DNA of 61,582 nt from Planctomycetaceae bacterium (GCA_015485495.1 WFTL01000085.1:1-61582); one strand, 5' to 3'. Shown: positions 17,517 through 27,265, counted from the first letter of the stretch. A program made the numbers and translations. Notes: generated from the letters alone by a model not told the origin.

Positions 17517-18458
17517 TCAGTCGCGCAGTTCGTGACCGGTGAGTTCCAGGAAGAGCCGTTCCAGACCTGGTTCCTGAGTGCGAATGTTTTGAAGGGGCAG
17601 TTCACGCTCCGCCAGCTGCTGCATGACGGCTGCCAGGCGGCCGGTGAGCTGCTCAGGGACGGACGGATCATCGGTGATCGTCAGCAGCAGGCCGTCCTCA
17701 GTGATCTGCGACCGAATTCCGGGCGGATCCTGCCACCGGGATGCGGCGCTGTCCGGCAGAAGCAGATCGACTTCGCGGGGCACTTCACTCAGCAGCCCGG
17801 CCAGCGTATCGCATTTCAGAACGCGTCCGTGATCGATGATGGCCACACGCTGACAGACGGCTTCCACTTCTTCCATGTAGTGACTGACATAGATGACGCC
17901 CGTCCCGGATTCCTGAATGTCGCGGACGCAGTCGAGCAGATGACGGCGGCTTTGCGGATCCACGCCCACGGTCGGTTCGTCCAGAATCAGCAGATCGGGG
18001 CTGTGCAGAATGCCGATGGCGAAATTCAGACGCCGCTGCATGCCTCCGGAAAACGTGCCGGCCGGATCTCGCCGCCGATCGGCCAGACCGGTTACCGACA
18101 GCGCCCGGTCGACAGCCCGCCGCAGGTCCGAACCGTGCAGGCCATACAACGCCCCGAAGAACAGAAGATTCTCCTGGGCGTTCAGATCCGGATACACGGC
18201 CAGATTCTGCGGCACGACACCCAGCCGCTGCTGCACATCGGGACGGCGGCCGCGAACCGGCTGCCCGTCGAAACGCACCTCCCCGGAATCCGGAACCTGC
18301 ATGCCGCAGATGATGCGAACCGTCGTGGTTTTTCCGGCTCCGTTGGGGCCCAGGAGTCCGAAGACTTCTCCCCCGTTCACCTCGAACGACACATCACGCA
18401 CGGCCGTCAGCGATCCGAAGGTGCAGCGGAGACCGGAAACCTCCAGGAGAGCAGCCAT
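17517..18458 (-). CDS. ABC transporter ATP-binding protein
   Basis: 313 residues. Walker A GPNGAGKTT, Q-loop VVPQNLAVYPDLNAQENL, signature FSGGMQRRLNFAIG, Walker B LLILDEPTVGVDP and the switch His in IYVSHYMEE are all intact. The C-terminal 80 residues form the extra domain usual in DrrA/NatA-like ATPases. First gene of the exporter pair, followed by the permease. Confidence 0.95.
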   Translation of the reverse strand: MAALLEVSGLRCTFGSLTAVRDVSFEVNGGEVFGLLGPNGAGKTTTVRIICGMQVPDSGEVRFDGQPVRGRRPDVQQRLGVVPQNLAVYPDLNAQENLLFFGALYGLHGSDLRRAVDRALSVTGLADRRRDPAGTFSGGMQRRLNFAIGILHSPDLLILDEPTVGVDPQSRRHLLDCVRDIQESGTGVIYVSHYMEEVEAVCQRVAIIDHGRVLKCDTLAGLLSEVPREVDLLLPDSAASRWQDPPGIRSQITEDGLLLTITDDPSVPEQLTGRLAAVMQQLAERELPLQNIRTQEPGLERLFLELTGHELRD

Positions 18459-18506
18459 GCGGGTGTGGTTTCCTGAACAGGAACGAGCAGCGGAGCCGTC
18501 CGGGCT

Positions 18507-19199
18507 TCACATGGGACGGTACAGGTGGGTCAGCATCAGCACCAGTCCGGCAATAACGCCCACGCGGACGTTGTCATTGATGCGGCTGCGGATGGATTCC
18601 CCCACGGCGGCCGCCACCACAGCCGGCAGCACCAGCAGCAGGGCCTGAAGGAAGGTGACCGGAGGATCCGCCGATTCGATGTTGAGCGATTCGCCGAAGT
18701 AGATCCACGCGGACGTCAGTGTTCCTGCCGTCACGAAGGCCCCCAGTCCGGTCCACGATTTGTCTCTGTTCCAGGGCAGCCGCGGACCGCGCAGCAGCAG
18801 TCCGAACAGAGTGGCCGAGCCGTCGCCGAACGCCAGAATGGCCAGCAGGGCCAGAGACATTTCCAGATGACGCGGAAACAGCAGCATCATGGTCAGCACC
18901 GACAGCACGTAACCGGCGACGGCTGCCCCGCCGCCGCGTTCCGACGTTCTTTGAATCCGGCGAAATCCGAGAAAAATCCGCCCGGCAATGACAGCGGCCA
19001 CGATCAGAATGATGCCCCGCAGCGTCGGCGAGATGGGATCCTGATGGGGCACCGCCTGCAGAACAAAAGGCAGCAGCCCCGGACTCATATGCCAGAACCG
19101 GCGCCGCAGTTCCCGCTTCGAAAGCGTTGCGGGAATTCCTGGCAGCCACCCATGGCGAACGCCCGGCACACTGAAGGTCACACGCATATCAGTCCCCAT
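18507..19199 (-). CDS. Polyprenol/phytol/dolichol kinase-like membrane protein (CTP-dependent kinase family)
   Basis: 230 residues from ATG 19199 (ATG 19187 is an alternative). About seven membrane helices. LAILAFGDGSATLFGLLLRGPRLPWNRDKSWTGLGAFVTAG matches the GDGxAxxxG and K-S-x-x-G nucleotide-binding region of the SEC59/VTE5 family and CDP-diglyceride synthases. NDNVRVGVIAGLVLML at the end corresponds to the terminal N-D-N motif of that family. Likely phosphorylates an isoprenoid or lipid alcohol with CTP. It lies between the ABC exporter and the PP2C gene on the same strand. Confidence 0.75.
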   Translation of the reverse strand: MGTDMRVTFSVPGVRHGWLPGIPATLSKRELRRRFWHMSPGLLPFVLQAVPHQDPISPTLRGIILIVAAVIAGRIFLGFRRIQRTSERGGGAAVAGYVLSVLTMMLLFPRHLEMSLALLAILAFGDGSATLFGLLLRGPRLPWNRDKSWTGLGAFVTAGTLTSAWIYFGESLNIESADPPVTFLQALLLVLPAVVAAAVGESIRSRINDNVRVGVIAGLVLMLTHLYRPM

Positions 19200-19533
19200 C
19201 TGCTGCTGAAACTGGAGACGTCCACCCTCATCAGGTTGTCTCCGACAGATGAATTCGTCAATCCCGTTTGCTGCCGTCCATGGGATCACAAAGTTCAGCA
19301 GCCGGTCGGACTGGTCGGTACGCCGCAGCGCACACGAACACACGATTTCTCCCGTTGCATCGAATGTCCGGCCGGGCACGATTGAGGCGTTTCCGTGATT
19401 CGGCCGCCGGGGAACCGTCCCCGGTGCTGCAGGACGGAAGAAAACTTTCCACTCCTGCCAGTTCCGGGTCGGACAGTCTGCCTGACCGGAACAGTCGGCC
19501 CGGCCGTTTCGACCGGCTCCGGCTGCGGCCGAA
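19200..19533. other. Intergenic region with a GC-rich hairpin
   Basis: 334 nt between two minus-strand genes. The only clear element is a 7-bp perfect hairpin at 19407-19424 (CCGGGGA, loop ACCG, TCCCCGG) located downstream of the PP2C gene; it has no U-tract. No gene recognised. Confidence 0.45.
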
Positions 19534-20337
19534 TCAGTCGACGATGAGCACGACGCAGCTGATATTGTCGCGCGATCCGCCTTCCAGAGCGGCGTCCACG
19601 ATCGCCTGGGCAACGGTGTCGGGATCGTCGGAAGCGGTGAGCAGTTTTTTGAGTGTTTCGTCGTCCACGCCGTCTGTCACACCGTCCGAACACAGCAGGT
19701 ATCGGTCACCTGTCTGAGGGTGGATTTCCCGGGCGTCCGTCCCGGCCGATCCGTCCCGCGTTCCCAGATACCGGTACAGCACGTTCCGGTAACGGTGGTT
19801 TTCCGCTTCTTCGGGTGTGATCGTTCGGGCATCGATGAGGGCCTGAGTGAGCGAATGATCGGTGGTCAGTTGTGTGAGTTCACCGCCTCGAAGCTGATAG
19901 GCCCGACTGTCGCCCACGCCTCCGATGAACAGCCGCTTTCCCGACACGACCGCCAGCACCACGGTGGTTCCCATGTTGCGGGCGGACGGGTCGAGTTCGC
20001 TGAGGGCCATGATCTCCGAATTGGCATGATCGACGGCCGCATCGATGGCCGAGAGCACGTCGGCAGGCTGATCATCCTGAAAACTGATGCGTGCCGTGAG
20101 CTGTCGGGGAATGAGTTCCACGGCCATCTGACTGGCCTGTTCACCGGCATTCTGGCCGCCCATTCCATCGGCCACAATGAAAAAGCGTCCGTCCGGATCG
20201 ACGACGACGCTGTCTTCATTGTTGTCTCGAAAATTCCCGGTGATGCTGACGTGACCGGACCGAATACCAACCATCGAAGTGCCTGCTGACGGAACGAACC
20301 AGCGCCGGAAGATGTCGCGAAACAGCGAACGCAACAT
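19534..20337 (-). CDS. PP2C-family serine/threonine phosphatase
   Basis: 267 residues from ATG 20337 (an upstream in-frame ATG at 20355 is less likely). The metal-binding residues of PPM phosphatases are present: NNEDSVVVD, FIVADGMGGQNAG, FIGGVGDSRAYQL, YLLCSDGVTDGV and the final SRDNISCVVLIV. It is a single-domain enzyme of the bacterial PrpC/Stp type, which dephosphorylates Ser/Thr kinase substrates or two-component partners. No Ser/Thr kinase gene lies in the window. Confidence 0.95.
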   Translation of the reverse strand: MLRSLFRDIFRRWFVPSAGTSMVGIRSGHVSITGNFRDNNEDSVVVDPDGRFFIVADGMGGQNAGEQASQMAVELIPRQLTARISFQDDQPADVLSAIDAAVDHANSEIMALSELDPSARNMGTTVVLAVVSGKRLFIGGVGDSRAYQLRGGELTQLTTDHSLTQALIDARTITPEEAENHRYRNVLYRYLGTRDGSAGTDAREIHPQTGDRYLLCSDGVTDGVDDETLKKLLTASDDPDTVAQAIVDAALEGGSRDNISCVVLIVD

Positions 20338-20370
20338 ACATCCATCCTCCGCCACTGGGAACGACGCGGA

Positions 20371-21132
20371 TCAGTGAAGGGAAGAGTCCCGGTCTGTGCA
20401 AAGCGTACCAAAAACGTCTGTCAGCCCAAGTGTGCCTGTACAGATCAGCAGTTCTCCGGCAAGGAATCCTGCCGACATGCCCAGAAGACGATTGTGGCTT
20501 TCCACGAGCCGGAATACGCGTTCCTTTTCTTTCGGAAACTGGGTTCGGTAACGGCGGATCGCCGCGATTTTCGTGTCCAGCGTGTCCGAAATGTCGGACA
20601 CGAATCGCCCGCCGCCCTCAGGCAGACTCAGATTCTGAAACCCCAGCGGATACCACAACTGCCGCTGAATGCGATGCACCGGCAGTCCGTCGAAACAGTC
20701 ATCCCACTTCGTCAGTCGGGAATAGAACACGGCCGCATCGGTGATCTGCATCGCCTGCCAGTGGTCGGGGGACGCCAGCGGCGTCCGGTCGGCAATTCCC
20801 AGTACCAGACGCGGCCGCCACCGCCGAAACACCTTCGCCAGTTCCACGCGTGCCTCGAACGAATCGAACAGACGGCGATTCGGCAGGGAAAGAATTTCCC
20901 GGTGGTGAACACCCAGTTCCTCGGCCGCCAGACGGGCTTCTTCGATCCGCACCTCCGGCCCCGGGCTCAGCGGCGTGGGCTCTCCATCGGTCAGATCCAC
21001 GATTCCCACGCGACGCCCCTGGCGAACCATGGCCGCCAGAGTGCCTCCCACGGCGATTTCCACATCGTCCGGATGAGCCCCCACGGCCAGAACATCCAGA
21101 GGTTCCGGAAGATCGCTTTCTGCTGCCGTCAT
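20371..21132 (-). CDS. PIG-L family deacetylase (BshB1-like)
   Basis: 253 residues from ATG 21132, which has GGAG nine nt upstream. [18 protein letters not shown] is the zinc-binding AHPDD motif of PIG-L/LmbE deacetylases and [16 protein letters not shown] supplies the third ligand His. [30 protein letters not shown] and LPNRRLFDS resemble bacillithiol-type N-acetylglucosaminyl-malate deacetylases (BshB1), so a low-molecular-weight thiol pathway is possible; BshA and BshC are not in the window. Followed by the PP2C gene on the same strand after 33 nt. Confidence 0.88.
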   Translation of the reverse strand: MTAAESDLPEPLDVLAVGAHPDDVEIAVGGTLAAMVRQGRRVGIVDLTDGEPTPLSPGPEVRIEEARLAAEELGVHHREILSLPNRRLFDSFEARVELAKVFRRWRPRLVLGIADRTPLASPDHWQAMQITDAAVFYSRLTKWDDCFDGLPVHRIQRQLWYPLGFQNLSLPEGGGRFVSDISDTLDTKIAAIRRYRTQFPKEKERVFRLVESHNRLLGMSAGFLAGELLICTGTLGLTDVFGTLCTDRDSSLH

Positions 21133-21504
21133 CTGATTTCTCCACTGCGACTTCAGATTCGCTGAAAGCCGGGCATCGTGACCGAAGTGCGAAGAAATTA
21201 CAAATCCGGGACGCCCGGTTTTGCAGTTCCCCCATCGGCGGCTTTCGCCGATGTTTCGCCGCACCCGCATGCGCAACATCTGACGCACGCATTCCGGTTT
21301 CGGCAGCTTCTGCCCAAAACGGCCGCGGCACAATCAGAGAGTCAGCCGAATCGTCAGGCAATCGCCGGTTCGACTCAGAACGGATGTTTGTTCACAGAAG
21401 GATCGAACGTATAAGCCGTCTGGAAACACGGCCGCTGTTTCAGAGCGGCCTGCCGCCGTCGGCCGTGTTCGTGAATTCCGCATGACATCTGTGAGACTGC
21501 CAGG
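21133..21504. other. Divergent intergenic region with the second palindrome copy
   Basis: 372 nt between the PIG-L gene (minus) and the OmpA lipoprotein gene (plus), so both promoters should lie here. The 21-bp palindrome copy 2 is at 21233-21253, 101 nt upstream of the PIG-L start. No gene recognised. Confidence 0.5.
21233..21253. repeat. 21-bp palindrome (copy 2)
   Basis: CATCGGCG, loop GCTTT, CGCCGATG: a perfect 8-bp stem. It is 19/21 identical to the palindrome at 1808-1828, differing at two loop-proximal positions. Lies in the divergent region between the PIG-L and OmpA genes. Confidence 0.6.
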
Positions 21505-22320
21505 ATGGTTCGACATCATCTGCTGTTTTGCCTGTTCGGTCTGAGTTCAGCGCTTCTGACCACCGGCTGCGCGATGCCCGGTGCGTTCGTGCCGGCTTCA
21601 GAACTGGCCATGGCTCAGCATCACGCTCAGGAACTGTACGCCCGCGCACAGGAACTCCAGGCCGCTCACGACGGCGCTCAGCAGATGATCGCCGGACTCG
21701 AGGAACAGCAGCGGCACCTGAATCAGGAACTGGCCGACACCCGCAGCGATCTGGAAACTGCCACGGAACGGATCGACAATCTGCTCACCGAACGAGAACA
21801 GCTCAAACAACAGATCGCCGAACTGTTCGAAACCCCGGACGATGATCCGATGTTCACCGGGCTGGGAACCGAGATCCCCGGTTTCGAATTCGATGCGGCC
21901 ACCGGCCTGTATCGCTACCAGGGCGACATCCGGTTCGATCTGGGCAGCGCTGAACTGCGTCCGGAAATGCTGCCGATCCTGAAGGACTTCGTGCAGGCCG
22001 CTTCCACTTCCCAGGCACAGAACTTCCGCATCCTCATTGTCGGTCACACTGATGATCAGCGGATCGCCCGGCCGGAAACGGCCCGAAAACATCCCACGAA
22101 CTGGCACCTGTCGACCGACCGCGCCGATGCGGTCATTGTGCAGCTGCGGCAGTTCGGGCTGGAAGAGGAAAGGATGGCTGCCATGGGATACAGCCGCTTC
22201 CAGCCCCTGGATGCCTCCACCGATGAATCGGCCCGGGCCCGCAATCGACGTGTCGAACTGTATCTGGTCCCGGTGACCGGTCAGATGGCTCACTGGGATC
22301 CGGCCAGAACCCTGCGCTGA
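21505..22320 (+). CDS. OmpA-family lipoprotein
   Basis: 271 residues. Lipoprotein signal LLFCLFGLSSALLTTGCAMPG with lipobox Cys near residue 22. Coiled coil about residues 35-110 (AQELYARAQELQAAHDGAQQMIAGLEEQQRHLNQELADTRSDLETATERIDNLL). The C-terminal OmpA/MotB peptidoglycan-binding domain runs from about residue 140: DIRFDLGSAELRPEMLPILKDF, ILIVGHTDDQRI, LSTDRADAVIVQLRQFG and DESARARNRRVELYLVP, with the Asp and Arg that bind diaminopimelate. Probably tethers the outer membrane to peptidoglycan. Confidence 0.93.
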   Translation: MVRHHLLFCLFGLSSALLTTGCAMPGAFVPASELAMAQHHAQELYARAQELQAAHDGAQQMIAGLEEQQRHLNQELADTRSDLETATERIDNLLTEREQLKQQIAELFETPDDDPMFTGLGTEIPGFEFDAATGLYRYQGDIRFDLGSAELRPEMLPILKDFVQAASTSQAQNFRILIVGHTDDQRIARPETARKHPTNWHLSTDRADAVIVQLRQFGLEEERMAAMGYSRFQPLDASTDESARARNRRVELYLVPVTGQMAHWDPARTLR

Positions 22321-22368
22321 CCGTCTGCCCCTCTGCGGGACGGCCCCCTCATCGACGGCCGGACATTG

Positions 22369-23178
22369 TCATGGTGCGGCCGCCTGTTTCATCAGAGAAA
22401 ACAGGGACATGCCCTGACCGGCGAGGTGATCCAGACCGTCGACGTGCAGGATCGTCCCGCTGGTATAAGCAGACAGCGGACAGCTCAGAAACAGCACGGC
22501 ATAAGCGACTTCTTCCGGCGTTCCGAATCGCTTCATCAGGTTGGTCGCCCGGGCCCGTTCGAAAAACGGCTGCATGGATTTCGGATAGGTGTCCAGTCCG
22601 GATGAAGCGATGATTCCCGGAGCCACCGCGTTGACCCGGATGTTGTATTCCGCCCATTCCTGAGCCAGCGTTTTCGTGAGATTCTCCACACCGGCCCGCG
22701 CAGCGCCGGTGTGCGCCATGCCGGGAAATCCTCGCGACACTTCCGCCGTGATGTTCACGATGATTCCTTCTTTCTGAGGAATGAAAAAAGAACGGGCCAT
22801 CTGACGCGTCACATGGAAGGTGCCGTTGAGATTGTTGGTGATGACGGCCGCCCAGCCGCCGGGACTGATGGCTTCGGCCGGCGACGGAAACTGGCCGCCC
22901 GCATTGTTCACCAGAATGTCCAGCCGATCGTGCCGCTGCTGTATGAAATCCGCCAGAGCGGCCACATCATCCGGTTCGCGGATGTCACAGGCACGGCTTT
23001 CGCAGGGGCCAAACTGTTCAAGCTGCCGCGCGGCATCGGCCAGAGCGTCTGCGCGGCGCGAACAGATCACCACGGATGCTCCCAGTTCCAGATACATGCG
23101 GGCCGTCGCAAAGCCGATGCCGCTGCGGCCGCCGGTGACCAGAACGGTTTTGCCGCGAAAAAGGTCGTCCTGAAACAT
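22369..23178 (-). CDS. Short-chain dehydrogenase/reductase without the catalytic Tyr
   Basis: 269 residues. VLVTGGRSGIGFATARMYLELGASVVICSR is the glycine-rich NADP(H) site and ILVNNAGGQFPSPAEAI the NNAG motif. In the active-site segment GMAHTGAARAGVENLTKTLAQEW the usual Y-x-x-x-K reads E-N-L-T-K, so Lys is kept but the Tyr is Glu. The GAARAGV context is that of trans-2-enoyl-CoA reductase/2,4-dienoyl-CoA reductase-like SDRs. The C-terminal RFGTPEEVAYAVLFLSCPLSAYTSGTILHVDG is standard. Probably an enoyl-CoA or related reductase. Confidence 0.9.
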   Translation of the reverse strand: MFQDDLFRGKTVLVTGGRSGIGFATARMYLELGASVVICSRRADALADAARQLEQFGPCESRACDIREPDDVAALADFIQQRHDRLDILVNNAGGQFPSPAEAISPGGWAAVITNNLNGTFHVTRQMARSFFIPQKEGIIVNITAEVSRGFPGMAHTGAARAGVENLTKTLAQEWAEYNIRVNAVAPGIIASSGLDTYPKSMQPFFERARATNLMKRFGTPEEVAYAVLFLSCPLSAYTSGTILHVDGLDHLAGQGMSLFSLMKQAAAP

Positions 23179-23245
23179 GGCTGACAGATTCCTGCGCAGG
23201 AGTCAGAAAAGTCCTTCCGATCGCCGTCCGACCGACAGAGTGCAT

Positions 23246-23306
23246 CGTCGGCGGAGGCCGACGGAGCGTCAACCGGACAGCGGGCCGGCGGTGGTGCCCG
23301 CCGGCC
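23246..23306. terminator. Two adjacent GC-rich hairpins, possible terminator
   Basis: CGTCGGC/GCCGACG at 23246-23263 (loop GGAG) and GGCCGGCGG/CCGCCGGCC at 23283-23306 (6-nt loop). Both are perfect stems downstream of the minus-strand gene ending at 23358. Neither has a U-tract, so intrinsic termination is uncertain. Confidence 0.4.
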
Positions 23307-23357
23307 TGCATCCTGACCGCTGACCAGCCGCTCAGAACAGCTTCGCCGTGCGTCCGA

Positions 23358-23747
23358 TCAGTCTTCTTTCCCGACAGCAGCCTTCTGCTTCTGCCGGCAG
23401 CGTTTTCTCGCCGGTTTCAGCTCACGCCAGACGCATCGGGCATAGCGTCGCGGCAGCCGGGCCACGCGGCAGACCCGCAGATCCCAGACGCCATGGGTCC
23501 CGTCCACGTGCTTCACGAAGACGAACGGCAGACACACCGCACGCACGCGTGCCGGAAAACCGCTGAGCACCCCCGGCGGCGGGGCGGAAGCAGACGGTTC
23601 CGCCCCATCGGCCGGAACGTCATCCGCCCACGGACACGACAGAACCTGTTCGGCGCACACCGGCCCGAAGTCCATGATCGTGATGTAGTCGCCCAGGCGG
23701 ACGTCTTCCGGTGCGAGCTGCCTGCATGCAAAAGTCTTCTGTGGCAT
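23358..23747 (-). CDS. Hypothetical protein, 129 residues
   Basis: Soluble, no signal. The N-terminal half (RQLAPEDVRLGDYITIMDFGPVCAEQVL) predicts a small beta fold with the phrase DVRLGDYI. The C-terminal half ends in a very basic, Arg/Lys-rich tail (RRYARCVWRELKPARKRCRQKQKAAVGK). Codon use is like that of its neighbours. I believe similar small proteins occur in other planctomycetes, but no function is known to me. Start chosen at MPQKTFACRQL because upstream codons have no plausible composition. Confidence 0.65.
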   Translation of the reverse strand: MPQKTFACRQLAPEDVRLGDYITIMDFGPVCAEQVLSCPWADDVPADGAEPSASAPPPGVLSGFPARVRAVCLPFVFVKHVDGTHGVWDLRVCRVARLPRRYARCVWRELKPARKRCRQKQKAAVGKED

Positions 23748-24074
23748 GAAACATGGTCCTGTGGAAGGAAGGAACGGGAAACGGAACCACCCTGTCGGCG
23801 GGATTCCGCGTTCAGCCGGCCGGTCCGTGCCCGATGGAAACAGGATGAACCGGAGCATCTTTAGATTCGGACAGTCTGCCGGTCCAAAGGTTCACAGCGT
23901 GTGGCCGGCTTTCGGATCCGTTCGGAGGGTTCTGCGCAGCCGGATATGGCGTCCTGCCGGACGGACCGATAAAATCAGGAGCCCCGAAACGCGCGTTCCG
24001 CTGCCGGCGGGGTGTTCCTCTGAGAAGACTCCCGCGCCGGATCACCACCGTCTGTCTCCGAAGGAGCCTGCTTC
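23748..24074. other. Divergent intergenic region
   Basis: 327 nt between the minus-strand hypothetical gene and the plus-strand Tat-exported protein gene. AAGGAG at 24061-24066 is the ribosome binding site of the latter. No gene or strong palindrome seen. Confidence 0.5.
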
Positions 24075-25682
24075 ATGCCGCCATCGCTGTCCCGTCTGAC
24101 CGGATGCCTGCCGCGACGTTCTTTTCTGCGCTCCGCCGTTTCCGCCGCGGCTGCGGTGGCGACCGGCCCTGCCGGTGCCGCGACTGTCAGTGCTGGAAAA
24201 GATCTGCCGGCACTCGAAACACGTCGGGAACTTTTCGTCGATCGATATCTGATTGACCGCACAGAAGGTGCGCTGCAGCAGAGACTCCATCACCCGGTCC
24301 CGCGGGAAATCGCCATCCGGCATGATACTCCGTGGGAAGGCACCGGCTGCGGGTATCACAGCATTTTCCAGGACGGTGACCGTTATCGGATGTACTACAA
24401 GGCCTGGCACCTGGATCCGCAGCCGGGCCGGATGAACACGGGACGTCACCCGCTGTACTGCTGCTGTGCGGAAAGCCCTGACGGCATCCACTGGCACCGA
24501 CCGCAGCTCGGGCTGTACGACTTTCAGGGGTCGAAAGACAACAACATTGTCATGACCAGTGGTCCGCTCGGCCCGATTCACGTGGATGCCGGGCATCCGG
24601 CCGTGTTTCGGGATGAAAATCCGGATGTTCCCGATTCGGCGCGGTACAAGGCGATTTTTCGATCCGTCAGTCCGAACGGCCTGCTGCCGTTTCGGTCACC
24701 CGATGGCCTGCGCTGGTCTCCCATGACAGATGCCCCCATCCTCAGCGGTCTGGGAGTGTTCGATTCTCAGAACCTCGCCTTCTGGGATCCTGGAATCGGC
24801 CGCTATCGGGCCTACTGGCGTTACTTCACGAAGCAGACGGATGAGAACGGGACGGTCCGGGCTGCCGGCACGCGCGCCATCCGCACGGCCACATCGGACG
24901 ATCTGATTCACTGGGACCAGGTGGCCGACCTGACCTACGAAGATTCCCCTTCTGAACATCTTTATACGAACCAGATCAAACCCTATCACCGGGCGGACCA
25001 TCTGCTGATCGGATTTCCGACCCGATACATCGAACGCGGCTGGTCCGAATCCATGAAGGCTCTGCCGGCCCTGGAACAGCGGCGGCTGCGGGCCTCTTCG
25101 GTCGAACGTTATGGAACAGCTCTGACCGAAGGTCTGTTCATGTCCAGCCGCAACGGAACGCACTTTCACCGCTGGAACGAAGCCTTTCTGCGTCCTGGTC
25201 CGGAACGCCCGGATGCCTGGCACTACGGGCATCAGTACATCGGCTGGCACCTGGTGGAAACCCGTCCGTCACTGCCCGGCGGACCGAACGAACTGTCGCT
25301 GTATGCGACAGAAGGTTACTGGCACGGCACGGGCAGTCTGCTGCGGCGGTACACCCTGCGTCTGGACGGTTTCGTGTCGCTGCATGCCGGAGCCGACGGC
25401 GGCCGAATGATTTCCCGTCCCTTCACATTTTCCGGAACGCGGCTGCAGCTGAATTTCGCATCGTCGGCAGCCGGCGGTGTGCGTGTGGGGCTTCAGTCGC
25501 CGGACGGGACTGAAATCGAAGGGCATTCACTAAAGGACTGCCATGTTCTGTTCGGCGACAGTGTGGCCCGCACCGTCGCGTGGAAGCAGGGGACAGACCT
25601 GAGCGGTCTGCGCGGACGACCGGTTCGGCTGGTGCTGGAACTGCACGATGCCGACGTGTACGCCATGCAGTTCATCGCCTGA
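24075..25682 (+). CDS. Tat-exported glycoside-hydrolase-like (beta-propeller) protein
   Basis: 535 residues with a strong ribosome binding site (AAGGAG, eight nt upstream of the ATG). The N-terminus is a twin-arginine signal (PRRSFLRSAVSAAAAVATGPAGAATVSA). The body has repeated beta motifs such as YHSIFQDGDRYRMYYKAWH, CCCAESPDGIHWHRPQLGL, FRSPDGLRWSPM and TATSDDLIHWDQV, typical of five-bladed beta-propeller glycosidases of the GH32/43/62 type. The opening ETRRELFVDRYLIDR is characteristic of a planctomycete family of secreted hydrolase-like proteins. The C-terminal 100 residues form a separate beta sandwich. Likely acts on a polysaccharide outside the cytoplasm; the substrate is unknown. Confidence 0.8.
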   Translation: MPPSLSRLTGCLPRRSFLRSAVSAAAAVATGPAGAATVSAGKDLPALETRRELFVDRYLIDRTEGALQQRLHHPVPREIAIRHDTPWEGTGCGYHSIFQDGDRYRMYYKAWHLDPQPGRMNTGRHPLYCCCAESPDGIHWHRPQLGLYDFQGSKDNNIVMTSGPLGPIHVDAGHPAVFRDENPDVPDSARYKAIFRSVSPNGLLPFRSPDGLRWSPMTDAPILSGLGVFDSQNLAFWDPGIGRYRAYWRYFTKQTDENGTVRAAGTRAIRTATSDDLIHWDQVADLTYEDSPSEHLYTNQIKPYHRADHLLIGFPTRYIERGWSESMKALPALEQRRLRASSVERYGTALTEGLFMSSRNGTHFHRWNEAFLRPGPERPDAWHYGHQYIGWHLVETRPSLPGGPNELSLYATEGYWHGTGSLLRRYTLRLDGFVSLHAGADGGRMISRPFTFSGTRLQLNFASSAAGGVRVGLQSPDGTEIEGHSLKDCHVLFGDSVARTVAWKQGTDLSGLRGRPVRLVLELHDADVYAMQFIA

Positions 25683-25750
25683 CGGGCACATCGTTTCCGC
25701 TGCATGCGCGCTGCGAAGAATCGACCGATCCGGCAACCTGCAGCCGGCTG

Positions 25751-27181
25751 TCACTTCCGTTTCGCCGATCGCGGTTTGTACTGATGAGTCGGCTGACCGA
25801 AGACGCCTTCCGCAGCTTCCATGATGGTTTCTGAAAGTGTGGGATGAGCGTGGATCGATTCGGCCAGATCGCGCGCTGTGGCGCCCAGTTCGACCGCCAG
25901 AACAGCTTCGGCGATCATTTCCGCTGCTCCCGGACCAACGATTCCCACTCCCAGAACTCTCTGTTTCGCCGGTTCCACGATGAGTTTGGTGAGGCCTTCG
26001 GTGCGGGCCAGCGTCCGGGCGCGGCCGGATGCGGCCCAGGGGAACCGTGTCACGACCACATCCTGCCCCTGAGCCTTCGCTTCGGTTTCCGTGAGGCCGC
26101 ACCAGGCCAGTTCCGGATCGGTGAACACGACCGCCGGGATGGCCCTGCAGTCGAACTGTCCGGGTTCTTCCAGAAGCGTGTCGATGGCCACGTGGGCTTC
26201 CCGCGTGGCTTTGTGAGCAAGCATGGGTTCTCCGGCCACGTCGCCGATCGCCAGCAGATGCGGGTCGTCGGTGCGCTGATGGCGGTCGACACGAATGAAT
26301 CCGCGGTCATCCACGTGAACCTGCGTCTGTTCCAGGCCGAAACCGGAACTGTTGGGGCGACGGCCAACGGATACGAGAACACGGTCGAACGTCTGTTCGG
26401 ATTCCCCGTTTTCGTTTTCCAGGCGGGCCGTGATTCCGCTGTCGGTGGCCGTCAGGCCGGCCACCCGGGTCTTCAGAAGAATGTCTGTGAATCGCTGTGT
26501 CAGAATTTTCTGCAGCGGTCGAACCAGATCCCGGTCGGCTCCCGGCAACAGCCCGTCCGTCATTTCCACCACGGTGACGGCGCTGCCCAGAGCGGCATAC
26601 ACAGTTCCCAGCTCCAGCCCGATGTATCCACCGCCGATCACCAGCAGACGGGACGGGATATCCGGAAGCTGCAGAGCGCCGGTGGAATCCATGACGCGGC
26701 TGTCACCGATGTCGAACAGGCCCGGCATCACGGGGAGCGATCCGGTGGCCACGATTCCGTGATCGAATGTGATGGTCCGTGTGCTGCCATCAGCGGAGGC
26801 CAGCTTCAGGGTGGTGGAATCGACGAATGTACCGCGGGCCTGAATACGTTCGATTCCTCGGGCACTGCAGAGCTGTTCGATGCCGCCGGTCAGTGATCCG
26901 ACCACCTGAGTCCGAAAGCCGCGGAGCCGGTCCAGATCGATCTGAGGATCTCCGAAAGTCAGCCCCCATTCAGCCGCTTCACGGACTTCATGGATCAGTT
27001 TCGCGGCATGCAGCAGGGCTTTGGACGGGATGCAGCCGCGGTTGAGACACACGCCGCCGGGGTGTTCCCCTTCGTCGATCAGAACGGTCTGGAATCCGTG
27101 GTCCGCGGCGGCGAAGGCAGCCGGGTAGCCTCCCGGACCGCCTCCCAGAATGACCACCTGGGCATGCTGCTGGCCTGACAT
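25751..27181 (-). CDS. lpd: Dihydrolipoyl dehydrogenase (E3)
   Basis: 476 residues from ATG 27181. [21 protein letters not shown] is the FAD site, [19 protein letters not shown] carries the redox-active disulfide (C-x4-C), [22 protein letters not shown] the NAD site, and the C-terminal [18 protein letters not shown] the His-Glu active-site base. It reoxidises lipoamide of the E2 component. Third gene of the minus-strand aceE-aceF-lpd cluster, 84 nt after aceF. Confidence 0.96.
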   Translation of the reverse strand: MSGQQHAQVVILGGGPGGYPAAFAAADHGFQTVLIDEGEHPGGVCLNRGCIPSKALLHAAKLIHEVREAAEWGLTFGDPQIDLDRLRGFRTQVVGSLTGGIEQLCSARGIERIQARGTFVDSTTLKLASADGSTRTITFDHGIVATGSLPVMPGLFDIGDSRVMDSTGALQLPDIPSRLLVIGGGYIGLELGTVYAALGSAVTVVEMTDGLLPGADRDLVRPLQKILTQRFTDILLKTRVAGLTATDSGITARLENENGESEQTFDRVLVSVGRRPNSSGFGLEQTQVHVDDRGFIRVDRHQRTDDPHLLAIGDVAGEPMLAHKATREAHVAIDTLLEEPGQFDCRAIPAVVFTDPELAWCGLTETEAKAQGQDVVVTRFPWAASGRARTLARTEGLTKLIVEPAKQRVLGVGIVGPGAAEMIAEAVLAVELGATARDLAESIHAHPTLSETIMEAAEGVFGQPTHQYKPRSAKRK

Positions 27182-27265
27182 GGTGCGTGTGTTTCCGGTC
27201 AAACAGAGGATAAAGACGGAACGGCGGCCCGCTGCTGCACAGGCACCGGCCGCCGCCCGGATCAA

